A stretch of 64,000 nt of DNA from Mycobacteriales bacterium (GCA_030447385.1 JAUJOY010000002.1:308224-372223); one strand, 5' to 3'; shown: positions 25,201 through 34,229, counted from the first letter of the stretch. The notes: a model not told the origin generated them from the letters alone. Program-made: numbers and translations.

Positions 25201-26449
25201 CGGCCGCGGCTACGGCATCCGGATCGGCCTGGCCGACGTCAAGGGCATGTCGGAGGCCGAGATCGCCCGGATCGTGGCGGGCCGGCCCTATGCCGCGCTG
25301 TCGGACTTCTGGCACCGGGCTCAGGTTGCGCGACCTCTGGTCGAGCGGCTGGTGGTCGCCGGCGGGTTCGACTCCCTGTACGGCCTGGGCTCGACCCTGC
25401 CGGTGCGGCGCCGGGGGCAGATCACCCGACGGGACCTGCTGCTGCAGGTCGCCGAGCTGGACCGGTGGAGCCGCTCCACGGCCGCGGCGGCCCGCAAGGT
25501 GGCCACCCGCCGCACCTCCGGGCGGGGGCGGAGCGCTGCGGGACGTCCCGGACAGGCTCCGGCCACGGACGGGTCATCGAGGGAGCGGCCTGTCCTGTCC
25601 CTCGACGACGTCCGCGCCCGCGCCGCCCGCCAGTCGCAGGCCGCGGCCGTCCCGGCGCCGGTCGACGTCCAGCTCGCCCTCGACCTGGGCGACGCCCCGG
25701 AGCGCACCGTCTCGAGCGGCCTGCCCGAGATGAGCTCCGCCGAGCGGGTGCGGGCCGAGCTCGACGTGCTCGGCCTGGACGTCAGCTCGCACGTGCTGGA
25801 CGCCTACGCCCCCTTCCTCGCCGAGCTGGGGGTGACCAGGGCGAAGGACCTGCTGGGCTGCCGCAGTCGGCAGGAGGTTCTCGTGGCCGGGGTGAAGGTC
25901 GCGACCCAGACGCCGCCCATCCGGTCCGGCCGGCGGGTGATCTTCGTGACGCTCGACGACTCCACCGGGCCGCTCGACGCGACCTTCTTCGAGGACGCCC
26001 AGGTCGGCTACGCCACGACCGTGTTCCACTCCTGGCTGCTCGTGATCGCCGGAGCCGTACGCCGCACCGGACCCCGCGGGGTGTCCATGCAGGCAGGGGG
26101 CTGCTGGGAGCTGCCAGCCCTGCACGCGGCCTGGCTCGAGGGCGGGCTGGAGGCGGTGTGGGCCTTCATGGACACCCCCGCACTGGTGACCGAGGCCGCT
26201 GTCCAGGGCGCCGCGGCCAGCCGGTCTACCCGCCCCGTCATGGTCGGCCCGCCGGGAGGGGCTTGTGCGGGAGGGGGCGGTCACTCGGGCGTGGGCGGGG
26301 CGGTGCACGTCTACGCGACCGGGTTCCACGCCTCTCCCTACGCCGACATCCTGCCGGCGGGGGACGGCGCCGGCACGTCCCGGGGCCGGCCCACCCCTTC
26401 GTCACCGCGCAAGCTGTGGCACGCCAGCCCAGGGAGCTCCGGCCGATGA
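22280..26449 (+). CDS. DnaE-type DNA polymerase III alpha subunit (SOS-linked, DnaE2-like)
   Basis: This 1389-aa polymerase is longer than most relatives (about 1100-1200 aa by my recollection). It starts with a PHP domain (FVHLHVASGYSLRHG; ALTDRDGMYG). The palm has LPDIDIDVES with catalytic aspartates and AARGSGAGSLVTYLLGI. A C-terminal OB-like region follows, ending LWHASPGSSGR. Compared with replicative DnaE (LTDHGN), the PHP motif has Arg where His is expected, so metal binding may be weakened. Extra length comes from Gly/Ser/Pro-rich inserts near residues 88-135 and 915-970 and a Gly-rich C-terminal insert. Downstream of the LexA box, it is probably a damage-induced translesion polymerase. 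Confidence 0.85.
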   Translation: MSADPFVHLHVASGYSLRHGASHPRVLVGRAAEHGMDTLALTDRDGMYGAVKFATACTAAGIRPVFGVDLAVAPVPLDRTLSAAGGAGSPGRSSGSPGRSSGSPGSSGSTGGPVRSSPARGGAFLDGPPDPEHGAALQRGLPRVVLLARDGRGWAALCRLVSATHLAGERGVPISSLDLVAEHAGAAAQAGALAVLLGPSSELGRSLHRRREDLASAHLSRWRDVLGRDAVVVEVVCHRGPGDVARAARMLGFAQAQQASAVLTNVVRYADRADAPTSDVLDASRRLVALDLRHVDRRNAEAALLPGKAMAEVAEQVARAAGLTDGGRALLARTRHEADRCAVDPGRDLGIGEVHFPELETTGGEPQAVLRARCEAGFGRRALRRDAGTLERLEDELGVISSLGYPSYFLTVADVVDLIQGMGVRVAARGSGAGSLVTYLLGISDVDPIRYGLLMERFLSPLRHQLPDIDIDVESARRTEVYEQILSRYGGERCTCVSMMDTYRARHGIRDVGAALGLPLGEVDALAKAFPHIRASQVRAAMRDLPELRASGLAKGDSHGGGPGRIDLLLRLVERLDGLPRHIALHPCGVLLSDRTLLDRTPVESSWLGFPMSQFDKDDVEELGLLKLDVLGIRMQSAMSYAVQEVARVDGLDVQVDAVPRDDPATFALVQSTRTLGCFQIESPGQRELVGKFAPETFEDLIVDISLFRPGPVKSDMVRPFLEARQGWKPAVYLHPDLEPVLAQTHGVVVFHEQVLQIVSVLTGCTLAEADEVRRALGSPEGQEEAQVWFRPAALAAGYPVEVVERVWEVLRAFGSFGFCKAHAAAFALPTYQSAWLKAHHPAAFLAGVLTHDPGMYPKRLILDDARQFGIAILPLDVNLSDSSYRVERVGVLDEPPPAVLDQVGSPAAEPLRITDLTCSAPGDPRGPAGGSGVGIHQELPVDHALPGDWDDGPGVLGGVSGPRSAPSDPRLPDGRGYGIRIGLADVKGMSEAEIARIVAGRPYAALSDFWHRAQVARPLVERLVVAGGFDSLYGLGSTLPVRRRGQITRRDLLLQVAELDRWSRSTAAAARKVATRRTSGRGRSAAGRPGQAPATDGSSRERPVLSLDDVRARAARQSQAAAVPAPVDVQLALDLGDAPERTVSSGLPEMSSAERVRAELDVLGLDVSSHVLDAYAPFLAELGVTRAKDLLGCRSRQEVLVAGVKVATQTPPIRSGRRVIFVTLDDSTGPLDATFFEDAQVGYATTVFHSWLLVIAGAVRRTGPRGVSMQAGGCWELPALHAAWLEGGLEAVWAFMDTPALVTEAAVQGAAASRSTRPVMVGPPGGACAGGGGHSGVGGAVHVYATGFHASPYADILPAGDGAGTSRGRPTPSSPRKLWHASPGSSGR
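22540..22599 (+). repeat. 21-bp coding minisatellite in the polymerase gene
   Basis: The unit gggttctcccgggaggagct(c) occurs twice perfectly (22540, 22561) and once with a 3-bp deletion (22582), followed by a partial copy. It encodes repeated SPGRSSG inside the PHP domain insert. All length differences are multiples of three, keeping the frame. Confidence 0.85.
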
Positions 26450-26540
26450 GCGGGCTTGCCTGCCGGCGCCGTGGCAGGAGCGGGCGCCTCACTAGGCTCG
26501 GTCCGGAGCGTGGCGTCCCTGTCGCGCCGGGAGGAGTGCC

Positions 26541-27329
26541 GTGCCGCCCGCCGAGCCCTCCCCGCCTGCTCGGGCTCGGCCCTCCCGCGCCGCCGGACCG
26601 GCCAGCTCGGTCCGTACCGCCGTCGTCTGGGAGGTCCTGTCCGCGGTCCTGGCCGAGACCGACCCGGCGGGCAACGGTCTCGACGTGCTCGACGCCGGCG
26701 GCGGCACCGGCGGCTTTGCCGTCCCGCTCGCCGCCGTGGGCCACCGGGTCACCGTCGTCGACCCCAGTCCCGACTCCCTCGCCGCCCTGCAGCGCCGCGC
26801 CGCCGAGAACGAGCTGTCCGGTTCCGTCGTCGGACGCCAGGGCGAGCTCGCCGACCTTCCCGACCTCATCGGAGCGGCCAGCGCTGACCTGGTGCTCTGC
26901 CACAGCGTGCTCGAGGTCGTCGAGGACCCGGCCGGGGCGCTCGCGGCCGTGGCGGCCGTCCTGCGGCCCGGTGGCCGGCTCAGCCTGCTCGTCGCCAACC
27001 GGGCCGCCGCGGTCTTGGCCCGCGCGGTCGCGGGGCACCCGGACGAGGCTGCCCGGGCGCTGCACCACCCCGACGGCCAGTGGGGATCGGCCGACGGGGT
27101 GCGCCGCCGTTTCACCAGCGAGCAGCTCGCCCGGCTCCTGCAGGCCACCGGTCTGGAGGTGGAGCAGCTGCACGGTGTGCGCGTCGTCGCGGACCTCGTA
27201 CCCAGTGCTTCGCTCGACAACGAGCCCGGAGCCGCTGCCGCGCTGCTCTCGCTGGAGCGGGCGCTGTCGGACCGGGAGCCCTTCCGCGAGATCGCGACCC
27301 AGCTGCACGTGCTGGCGCGGCTTCGCTGA
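26541..27329 (+). CDS. Class I SAM-dependent methyltransferase
   Basis: The 262-aa protein has the Rossmann methyltransferase motifs: LDVLDAGGGTGGFAVPLA (motif I), VTVVDPSPDSL (acidic end of beta2), ADLVLCHSVLEVV (motif IV) and LRPGGRLSLLVANR (motif V). It starts GTG after gccgggaggagtgcc, a strong RBS, 91 bp beyond the polymerase, with a TAGGCT -10-like box at 26493. It resembles the SmtA/UbiE-like group; the substrate is unknown. It is 21 bp upstream of dinB. Confidence 0.8.
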   Translation: MPPAEPSPPARARPSRAAGPASSVRTAVVWEVLSAVLAETDPAGNGLDVLDAGGGTGGFAVPLAAVGHRVTVVDPSPDSLAALQRRAAENELSGSVVGRQGELADLPDLIGAASADLVLCHSVLEVVEDPAGALAAVAAVLRPGGRLSLLVANRAAAVLARAVAGHPDEAARALHHPDGQWGSADGVRRRFTSEQLARLLQATGLEVEQLHGVRVVADLVPSASLDNEPGAAAALLSLERALSDREPFREIATQLHVLARLR

Positions 27330-27350
27330 TCGAAGCGCCGGAGTGACCTC

Positions 27351-28637
27351 GTGAGCCGGGGCGCCGTGCCGCCGATCGGTCCGCCGCCCGGCCCGCCCGG
27401 TGAGGACCGCGGCTGCACGGTGCTCCACGTGGACATGGACGCCTTCTACGCCGGGGTCTCCCTGCTGGCCCGCCCGGAGCTGCGGGGCGAGCCGGTCATC
27501 GTGGGCGGCGGCGGCACCCGCGGGGTGGTCCTGTCGGCCACGTACGAGGCTCGTGCCTTCGGTGTCCACAGCGCGATGCCGATGATGCGGGCCCGCCGGC
27601 TGTGCCCCCAGGCGGTCGTGCTGGCCCCGGACCATCGCGCCTACGCCCGCGTGTCGGCGGGCGTCATGGAGGTCTTCCGCTCGATCACGCCCCTGGTCGA
27701 GCCGATCTCGCTGGACGAGGCGTTCCTGGACGTCCACGGCGCCGCCCGCCGCCTCGGCGGCCCGACGCAGATCGGCGAGTGGATCCGGGCGACCGTGGAG
27801 GAGGAGCAGGGGGTCACCTGCTCGGTCGGGATCGCGAGCACGAAGTTCGTCGCCAAGCTCGCCTCGGCGCGCTGCAAGCCGGACGGCCTGCTGGTGGTCC
27901 CGGCGCACGAGGTCGTCGCGTTCCTGCACCCGCTCCCGGTGGGGGCGCTGTGGGGTGTGGGCGGCAAGACCGAGGACATCCTGCGCCAGCTCGGCCTGCA
28001 CACCGTCGGCGACCTCGCCCACACCCCCGTCTCCACGCTCGTCCGTGCACTCGGCCCGGCAGCGGGTGCGCACCTGGCTGCCCTGGCGTGGGGCCGCGAC
28101 GAGCGGGCCGTCGTTCCCCATGAGCCCGACAAGAGCATCGGTGCCGAGAACACCTTCTCGACCGACGTCGATGACCCGGCGCTTCTCGCCCGCGAGCTGC
28201 TGCGGCTCTCCGAGCGCACGGCCGCCCGGCTCCGGGCGACCGGTCAGTGCGGGCGGACGGTCTCGATCAAGGTCCGCTTCGCCGACTTCACCACGATCAC
28301 GCGCTCACGGACCCTGCCCGAGGCGACCGATGTCGGGCGGCTCGTCTATGACACGGCGAGAAGCCTGTACGACGCGCTGGGCCTGCAGCGGGCGCGCATC
28401 CGCCTCGTCGGTGTACGGGTGGAGGGCATCGTCGACGTCGACCGCCAGCCACACCAGCTGCAGCTGGGGGAGCGGGAGCACGGGTGGCGATCGGCCGAGC
28501 AGGCCGTGGACCGCGCCACGCACCGCTTCGGGAGCGGCGCGGTGCGCCCGGCCGCACTGGTCGAGCCGGCCCCCGGTGAGGAATCGCGTCCTGAAGGCTT
28601 CACGAAGGAGGGGAGGGTGCCGAAGAGGGGACGGTGA
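27351..28637 (+). CDS. dinB: DNA polymerase IV (Y family)
   Basis: This 428-aa translesion polymerase has intact catalytic motifs: HVDMDAFYA near residue 27 and SLDEAFLDV near residue 120, plus the palm/finger segment SATYEARAFGVHSAMP. The thumb contains the helix-hairpin region VGALWGVGGKTEDILRQLG, and the little finger follows. A possible beta-clamp motif QLQL lies near the C-terminus. The active site is complete, so this is a true DinB rather than the catalytically dead ImuB. It starts GTG close behind the methyltransferase gene. Confidence 0.92.
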   Translation: MSRGAVPPIGPPPGPPGEDRGCTVLHVDMDAFYAGVSLLARPELRGEPVIVGGGGTRGVVLSATYEARAFGVHSAMPMMRARRLCPQAVVLAPDHRAYARVSAGVMEVFRSITPLVEPISLDEAFLDVHGAARRLGGPTQIGEWIRATVEEEQGVTCSVGIASTKFVAKLASARCKPDGLLVVPAHEVVAFLHPLPVGALWGVGGKTEDILRQLGLHTVGDLAHTPVSTLVRALGPAAGAHLAALAWGRDERAVVPHEPDKSIGAENTFSTDVDDPALLARELLRLSERTAARLRATGQCGRTVSIKVRFADFTTITRSRTLPEATDVGRLVYDTARSLYDALGLQRARIRLVGVRVEGIVDVDRQPHQLQLGEREHGWRSAEQAVDRATHRFGSGAVRPAALVEPAPGEESRPEGFTKEGRVPKRGR

Positions 28638-28701
28638 GGCTGCGCGCGGCACGGCAGGTCCCCGCTCTACGCCGCTGCGTCAGGCAGTCCCCGGACTCGC
28701 C

Positions 28702-28730
28702 GTGACGTATGGGCCGCACCCTCGTATCCT
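28702..28730 (+). promoter_or_regulatory. Candidate promoter of the DUF3040 gene
   Basis: TATCCT at 28725-28730 fits the TAnnnT -10 pattern, with a weak GTGACG -35 spaced by 17 bp. It lies in the 181-bp gap after dinB. Confidence 0.4.
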
Positions 28731-28818
28731 CTATTCGGGAGAGCCACGTACCGCGGATCTCCACCGCATCTGATCCAGTCCTCGACCCTCGTGGCCGACG
28801 TCCTCCGGGAGGGAGCCC

Positions 28819-29280
28819 GTGCCGCTCTCCGAGCACGAGCAGCGCTTGCTCGACCAGATCGAGCGCGCCCTCTACCAGGAGGACCCCAAGTTCGCCTCCA
28901 CGGTGCGGGCCACCGATCTGCGCACCCACATGCGCCGCCGGCTCCGCCGGGCCGCGCTGGTGCTGGCACTGGGCTTCCTCCTCCTGCTGACCGGCGTCGT
29001 GATCAGCAAGGCGGCCATCGGTATCGCCGGGTTCGTCGTCATGGTCGGCGCGCTGCTGCTGGCCATGAGCAGCTGGAAGCGCCTCGGCCAGCCAGGGAGC
29101 GGTAGCGGCGCTGGCACTCCCGGAGTGCACGTCGCGGGCGGATCCTCCCGTCGGGTGGAGCGGCCCACGCGCACCAGGTCCAAGCCGTCCGCCGCCGGCG
29201 CGTCGGGCGGATCGTTCATGGACAAGCTCGAGCAGCGGTGGAAGCGCCGCTGGGAGGAACGCGGCCGAGAAGGCCGCTGA
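28819..29280 (+). CDS. DUF3040 small membrane protein
   Basis: The 153-aa protein opens PLSEHEQRLLDQIERALYQEDPKFAST, the hallmark of DUF3040, followed by two closely spaced transmembrane helices (LVLALGFLLLLTGVVI and IGIAGFVVMVGALLLAM) and a basic cytoplasmic tail. The GTG start follows gggagggagccc. In actinobacteria this gene commonly lies beside mraZ/dcw. Its function is unknown. The next gene is convergent; a short GC hairpin (gcccc...ggggc) lies just after the stop. Confidence 0.88.
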   Translation: MPLSEHEQRLLDQIERALYQEDPKFASTVRATDLRTHMRRRLRRAALVLALGFLLLLTGVVISKAAIGIAGFVVMVGALLLAMSSWKRLGQPGSGSGAGTPGVHVAGGSSRRVERPTRTRSKPSAAGASGGSFMDKLEQRWKRRWEERGREGR

Positions 29281-29454
29281 CCCCACCCGCCCCGTCAAGG
29301 GGGGCCCTCAGCACCCGGTCGACCCGGGGGGTGTGCAGGTGCTGGCAGCCTCAGCGGCCTGCCCGGTGACCTCCACCGACCGGCCCGTCCAGCGCTGCCC
29401 ACGGCCATCTGCCCGAGCCGTGCTCCACCGTCCGGCGGCAGGCCGGCCCCACCG

Positions 29455-31839
29455 TCAGCTGACGCGGGAGGCGGCCGTACGCGGGTGACGCAGCCGCCGG
29501 CGACCCCTGGTCAGTGCCTGGTCCAGCCGGTCGAGCGCGTCCGCGATCGCCGTGCCCGTGCTGCTGGCCGCCCAGCGCAGGGCCGAAGGCGGCAGGAGCC
29601 GGGCCCGCCAGCGGGTGCTCCCGCCGCGCGAGCGCAGTAGCGCCGAGCGGACCGCGGCGACGTCCCGCCGAAGAGCAGCCCCGTCCGCCTGGGCCGCCGC
29701 GGCCCCGCGAGGCTGCACCGGCGCGTACCTCGCCCGCTCAGCGGCCGTGGCCAGGCGCTGCAACGCCTCCTGCGGTGCCTCGGGGAGGCGGAAGGACGAC
29801 GCCAGGTGCGCGGCCGCGACCCGCGGGGAGTCGGCCGGCCGCCAGCGGTGGCCCACGTCGGCGGCGTCATCGGACAGGACGCGCCAGGCGGTGATCGGAT
29901 CCGCGGAGCGCCAGCGGGAGCGCCGGCGGGCGCCGGACAGCAGGGCGGGGGCGGCCCCGACCAGCACAGCGGCAGCCAGTCCGAGCAGCACAGCCGGCGA
30001 CGTCCCCTCGTCGGCCGTACCCCCGGCGGCGCCGATCTGGTCGTCCTCGACCTGCTCGTCGACGCCCGGATCCTGCCCGGTGGGGGTGCTGGGCGCGGTG
30101 GACGGCGTGGCGGTGGGGGTGGCGGAGGCTTCGGAGCCGTCGTCGGCCGTCTCGTCGCTCGGCGTCGAGTAGCCGGGCGTGCGTACCTCGCCCTCACGGG
30201 GCGTCGGCTCGAAGCGGACCCAGCCCGCGCCGGCGAACCACACCTCCGGCCAGGCGTGCGCGTCGTCCGTCGTCACCTCGTAGCGGCCGTCGCCGAGCGG
30301 CTGGCCCGGGACGAAGCCCACCGCCACCCGAGCGGGGATGCCGAGGAAGCGCACCATCGCGGCCATCGCCGACGCGTACTGCTCGCAGAAACCGACGCGA
30401 CCGCGCAGGAAGTTCTCCAGCGCGTCCGGTGCGTTCATCCCCGGAGCGGAGGCGCCCTCGTCGTAGCGGAAGCCGTTGGCCGGATTGCGGAACAGCGCCT
30501 GCAGCGCCACCACCCGGTCGAAGTCGCTGAGCTGTCCGGCGGTCGTGCGGGCGACGAGCTGCCGGACGTAGTCCGACACCACCGGCGGACGGGCGTAGCT
30601 CTCCCGGATGCGCTCGGGCAGGCCGGAGGCGGCGCGCAGCAGCTCGGGGGTCGGCTCGAGCGGCGAGGCGTCGACGACGTACGGGCTGTCCAGGTCGCTG
30701 ACCTTCCTGCGGGTGGAGAAGACGGTCTCGGCCTCGGTGTCCCAGATCCAGGGGCCTTCGACGTCGACGTCCGTGGGCGGGAACGAGACCGGCAGCCAGG
30801 GACCGTCCAGCCGCGGCGAGACCTCGATCTCGGTGCGTACGCGGCGCAGCGCCGTGCTCGTCTGACCCTCCGCGGCCGGGATGCCCTTCTGCACCCCGTC
30901 GTCCTCGAGGTCGCCCGACAGCTCCGAGGACGACCACCCGGTCGCCGGGTCGAAGCGGTCGAGGGTGGTCAGCCGCAGGTAGTCCGGAGCGTCGGTCCGA
31001 TAGGTGAGCAGCGTCTTCGGCTCCGGCAGCTGCAGCTGGCCGGCCAGCCGGGTGATGGGGTTGTAGGTCGTGGTGCTCCGGGCCCCGCCCCGCTCCGTCC
31101 CGTTCCCGGATCCGCCGCCGAGCAGGCGGCCGTCCATGCCGGGGACGAGGACGGGCACGACCACCGCCACCCCCAGTGCCGCAGCGCCGATGCGCCGCCC
31201 GACCCGGCCAAGGCTCGGGTCGCTCGACGCGCTGCGCTGCGCCGCCGCCGTCAGCGGCGGGCCCCAGCGCGAGACCTTGTCCCGGCCGTCGGCGAGCAGC
31301 AGCCCCAGCCACCCCGCGGCGGCCAGCACGAAGGGCAGCCACCCCGTGCCGGCCGGGAGGACCGCGCTCGGGACGGCGAACAGCAGCAGCAGGGGCAGGC
31401 CTGCGACGCTGGCCCGGCGCAGGACCACCGCGATCGTGTCGACCAGCACGGCGATGGCGCCGGCGCCGAGCACCGCGAGCAGGACCAGGCCGGGCCGGGT
31501 CGGCACCGGAGGTCCGAGCTCCTCGACGTCCAGCAGGCCGTCGTCGAGGATGCTGCGCAGCGCCGTCAGGGTGTCCCGCCAGGGCAGCGCCCCGTAGTGC
31601 AGCGTCGAGGGCGCGAACACGACCACGACGTACGCCGCGAGCCCGACGAAGCCGGCGAGTGGCTGCAGGACGCGGGGCAGGTGGACCGCACGCGCGAGCG
31701 CCGCCGACCCGGCGACGACGGCGATGGCGCCGAGGACCCGCAGCAGCCAGCCGAGGTCGGCGTAGAGCGGGGTGAGCGCGCTCGCCGCCAGGGCCACAGC
31801 CAGCGCGGCGGTGATCGTCAGGCGGTTCGGGGTGCTCAC
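29455..31839 (-). CDS. TgpA-type membrane transglutaminase-like protein
   Basis: This 794-aa protein has five or six N-terminal transmembrane helices, an extracytoplasmic transglutaminase-like domain (catalytic Cys in GRVGFCEQYASAMA, His in DDAHAWPEVW, acidic residue in VRFEPTP), a Thr/Ser/Pro linker and one more membrane helix with a cytoplasmic DUF4129-like tail. The start GTG 31839 overlaps the DUF58 stop; the longer track ORF reads back into DUF58. With MoxR and DUF58 it forms the common MoxR-DUF58-TgpA set, thought to act in envelope protein maturation or stress; the actual substrate is unknown. Confidence 0.87.
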   Translation of the reverse strand: MSTPNRLTITAALAVALAASALTPLYADLGWLLRVLGAIAVVAGSAALARAVHLPRVLQPLAGFVGLAAYVVVVFAPSTLHYGALPWRDTLTALRSILDDGLLDVEELGPPVPTRPGLVLLAVLGAGAIAVLVDTIAVVLRRASVAGLPLLLLFAVPSAVLPAGTGWLPFVLAAAGWLGLLLADGRDKVSRWGPPLTAAAQRSASSDPSLGRVGRRIGAAALGVAVVVPVLVPGMDGRLLGGGSGNGTERGGARSTTTYNPITRLAGQLQLPEPKTLLTYRTDAPDYLRLTTLDRFDPATGWSSSELSGDLEDDGVQKGIPAAEGQTSTALRRVRTEIEVSPRLDGPWLPVSFPPTDVDVEGPWIWDTEAETVFSTRRKVSDLDSPYVVDASPLEPTPELLRAASGLPERIRESYARPPVVSDYVRQLVARTTAGQLSDFDRVVALQALFRNPANGFRYDEGASAPGMNAPDALENFLRGRVGFCEQYASAMAAMVRFLGIPARVAVGFVPGQPLGDGRYEVTTDDAHAWPEVWFAGAGWVRFEPTPREGEVRTPGYSTPSDETADDGSEASATPTATPSTAPSTPTGQDPGVDEQVEDDQIGAAGGTADEGTSPAVLLGLAAAVLVGAAPALLSGARRRSRWRSADPITAWRVLSDDAADVGHRWRPADSPRVAAAHLASSFRLPEAPQEALQRLATAAERARYAPVQPRGAAAAQADGAALRRDVAAVRSALLRSRGGSTRWRARLLPPSALRWAASSTGTAIADALDRLDQALTRGRRRLRHPRTAASRVS

Positions 31840-33176
31840 GATGCCGCCGGCTCCGGCCGCGGGGCCGGGTCCGGGCTGTAGCCGCCCAGCCGGGCGCGTG
31901 CGGTGGGCCCGGCTGCCTGGGCCCAGAGCGAGGCGAGGCCCGTGCCGTGCGACGCCGCAAGCACGCGCCAGCCGCTCGCCGCGAGCAGTGCCGTCGCCGA
32001 GGCGTGACCCCCCGCCGCGTCCTGCGCGCCCGACCGCGACGGGGCCCACGTCTCGGTGTCGAGCACCACCGCGACGCCCACGGAGGACCCGGTACGCAGC
32101 CGCGCGAGCCGCTCGGCCGTGCGCAGGTCCAGGGCGCCCACGACCGCCACCAGCACGCCGCCCAGGCCTCCTCGTTGCAGCCGCTCGACCGCGTCGCCCA
32201 GGCTGGCCGCCCGGCTGGTGCCGACTCCCGACAGCACGTCCAGCAGGAGCCCCTCGGTCAGCGGGACCGCCGGGGGTGACAGGAACTCGCCGTTCTCGCG
32301 CAGCAGCGACAGGGCGAACCCCGAGCGGGCGAGGGCGACGCCGATGCTCGCGACCGCGCTGACGGCCCACTCGAACGACGACCCGGGACCCGTCCCCCGG
32401 TGAGCTGCGTCGCGGCCGTCGAGCAGCAGGGTGGCCCGGCTCTGGAAGGGCTGCTCCTCGCGGCGCACCATCAGCTCGCCGACCCGGGCCGTGGAGCGCC
32501 AGTGGACCCGGCGCAGGTCGTCGCCGTGGCGGTACTCCCGGGTCGCCGCGTCATCGGTCCCGCTGCTGGCGATCGAGCGCGCCGCCGCGTCCCCGCCGCC
32601 GGCCCAGTCGCCCCCGAGGCGTACGGCCGGCAGGCGGCTCACGACGGGCGTGACCGTGAGCTCGCTGGTGGCGGCGAACGACCGGCTCAGCTCGCACAGC
32701 CCGAACGGGTCGGTCAGGCGGACCGACAGCGGCCCGATCCGGAACCGCCCCCGCAGCTCGGAGCGGACCGGGTAGGTCACCTCGCGTACGCCCTGCGGCT
32801 CGACCTTGTCCAGCACGAAGCGTGGGCGACCGCCGAGGACGTAGGGCAGGACGTCCTCCATCAGCAGCACCCCCGTGGGGAGCCGCGAGACGTTGTCGAG
32901 GTGCAGGCGCACCGTCGACGTCGAGCCCGCCTCCACCCTCGGCGGGTCCAGCCTGCGCTCGCACGAGAGCCGGTAGCGGGTACGCGCGACGATCGCCACT
33001 GCGGCCAGCGGCAGGGTGAGCAGGAAGACCGCCACCCGCAGCAGGTCGCGCTGGCCGAGCACGAGGGAGCAGGCGGCCAGGGAGACGCCGGCCGCGAACA
33101 GGCAGCGGCCGCGGGTCGTCAGGCCCGAGAGCGCGGCACGCCAGCTCCCGCGCCGGCTGGTGCTCACGCTGCTCAT
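31836..33176 (-). CDS. DUF58 domain protein
   Basis: The 446-aa protein has two N-terminal membrane helices (about residues 28-65) and a DUF58/vWA-like domain with the diagnostic REYRHGDDLRRVHWRSTAR. It is the middle member of the MoxR-DUF58-transglutaminase operon. The start is given as ATG 33176; GTG 33212, directly behind the MoxR stop, would add 12 residues. The vWA-like C-terminal half probably binds a partner under control of the MoxR ATPase (family knowledge). Confidence 0.87.
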   Translation of the reverse strand: MSSVSTSRRGSWRAALSGLTTRGRCLFAAGVSLAACSLVLGQRDLLRVAVFLLTLPLAAVAIVARTRYRLSCERRLDPPRVEAGSTSTVRLHLDNVSRLPTGVLLMEDVLPYVLGGRPRFVLDKVEPQGVREVTYPVRSELRGRFRIGPLSVRLTDPFGLCELSRSFAATSELTVTPVVSRLPAVRLGGDWAGGGDAAARSIASSGTDDAATREYRHGDDLRRVHWRSTARVGELMVRREEQPFQSRATLLLDGRDAAHRGTGPGSSFEWAVSAVASIGVALARSGFALSLLRENGEFLSPPAVPLTEGLLLDVLSGVGTSRAASLGDAVERLQRGGLGGVLVAVVGALDLRTAERLARLRTGSSVGVAVVLDTETWAPSRSGAQDAAGGHASATALLAASGWRVLAASHGTGLASLWAQAAGPTARARLGGYSPDPAPRPEPAAS

Positions 33177-33212
33177 GGGTTGCTGCTCATCACAGGGGCT
33201 CGCCGGCCGCAC

Positions 33213-34229
33213 TCATCGGCGGCGTCCGGCCGCCACCGCCCCGGACGCCCGCAGGGGGGTGCGCTCGACCAGCCCGGCGACCACGTCCTCCGCAGTGCGG
33301 CGGGACACCGAGGTCTCGGCGGTCGGCAGCAGCCGGTGGGCCAGCACCGAGACGGCCAGGCCCTGCACGTCGTCGGGCAGGACGTAGCTGCGGCCGTCGA
33401 GGGCCGCGCTCGCGCGCGCTGCCCGCACCAGCTGCAGGCCGGCCCGCGGGGAGGCGCCGAGACGCAGCTCCGGGGCGTGCCGGGTGGCGCTGAGCAGGTC
33501 CACGACGTACTGGTTGACCTCGCTGGAGACGTGGATGCTGCGCACCACCTCGATCAGCTTGCGCACCTCCAGCGCGTCCGCGACCGGTTCCAGGTCGTGG
33601 ATGGGCTCACCTGACCCGTGTGACTCCAGCATCGCCAGCTCCGCCGAGGCAGACGGGTATCCCATGGACACCCGGGCGGTGAAGCGGTCGCGCTGCGCCT
33701 CGGGCAGGGGATAGGTGCCTTCCATCTCGATCGGGTTCTGCGTGGCGATCACCATGAAGGGCGTCTCGAGCAGGTAGGTGACCCCGTCGACCGAGACCTG
33801 CCGCTCCTCCATGGCCTCGAGCAGCGCGGACTGCGTCTTGGGGCTCGCCCGGTTGATCTCGTCGCCGACGACGAGGTTGGCGAAGACCGCTCCGGGCTTG
33901 AACTCGAACTCCCGCGACTCCTGGTCGAAGATCGACACCCCGGTGACGTCGCTCGGGAGCAGGTCCGGGGTGAACTGGATGCGGCGCACCGAGCAGTCCA
34001 GGGACCGGGCCAGCGACTTGGCCAGCATGGTCTTGCCGACACCGGGGACGTCCTCGATGAGCAGGTGCCCTTCGGCGAGGAGCACGACCAGGGCCAGCCG
34101 GACGACCTCGGGCTTGCCCTCGATGACCTGCTCGACGTTGCGGCGGATGCGGCCGGCGCACTCCTGCAGGCCGCCCAGCGCCGCCTCGCCCAGCACCCCA
34201 CCCGCAGGGCTGGCGTTCAGACGTTCCAC
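33213..34229 (-). CDS. MoxR-family AAA ATPase
   Basis: This 338-aa ATPase shows Walker A ([16 protein letters not shown]), Walker B ([14 protein letters not shown]), sensor 1 ([20 protein letters not shown]) and sensor 2 ([16 protein letters not shown]). MoxR proteins act as chaperone-like partners of DUF58/vWA proteins. GTG 34229 is preceded by ctggaggaccag (RBS) and gives the usual N-terminus; the track ORF's 614 upstream codons are antisense to mraZ and rsmH. It is the first gene of the minus-strand operon, divergent from mraZ. Confidence 0.92.
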   Translation of the reverse strand: MERLNASPAGGVLGEAALGGLQECAGRIRRNVEQVIEGKPEVVRLALVVLLAEGHLLIEDVPGVGKTMLAKSLARSLDCSVRRIQFTPDLLPSDVTGVSIFDQESREFEFKPGAVFANLVVGDEINRASPKTQSALLEAMEERQVSVDGVTYLLETPFMVIATQNPIEMEGTYPLPEAQRDRFTARVSMGYPSASAELAMLESHGSGEPIHDLEPVADALEVRKLIEVVRSIHVSSEVNQYVVDLLSATRHAPELRLGASPRAGLQLVRAARASAALDGRSYVLPDDVQGLAVSVLAHRLLPTAETSVSRRTAEDVVAGLVERTPLRASGAVAAGRRR

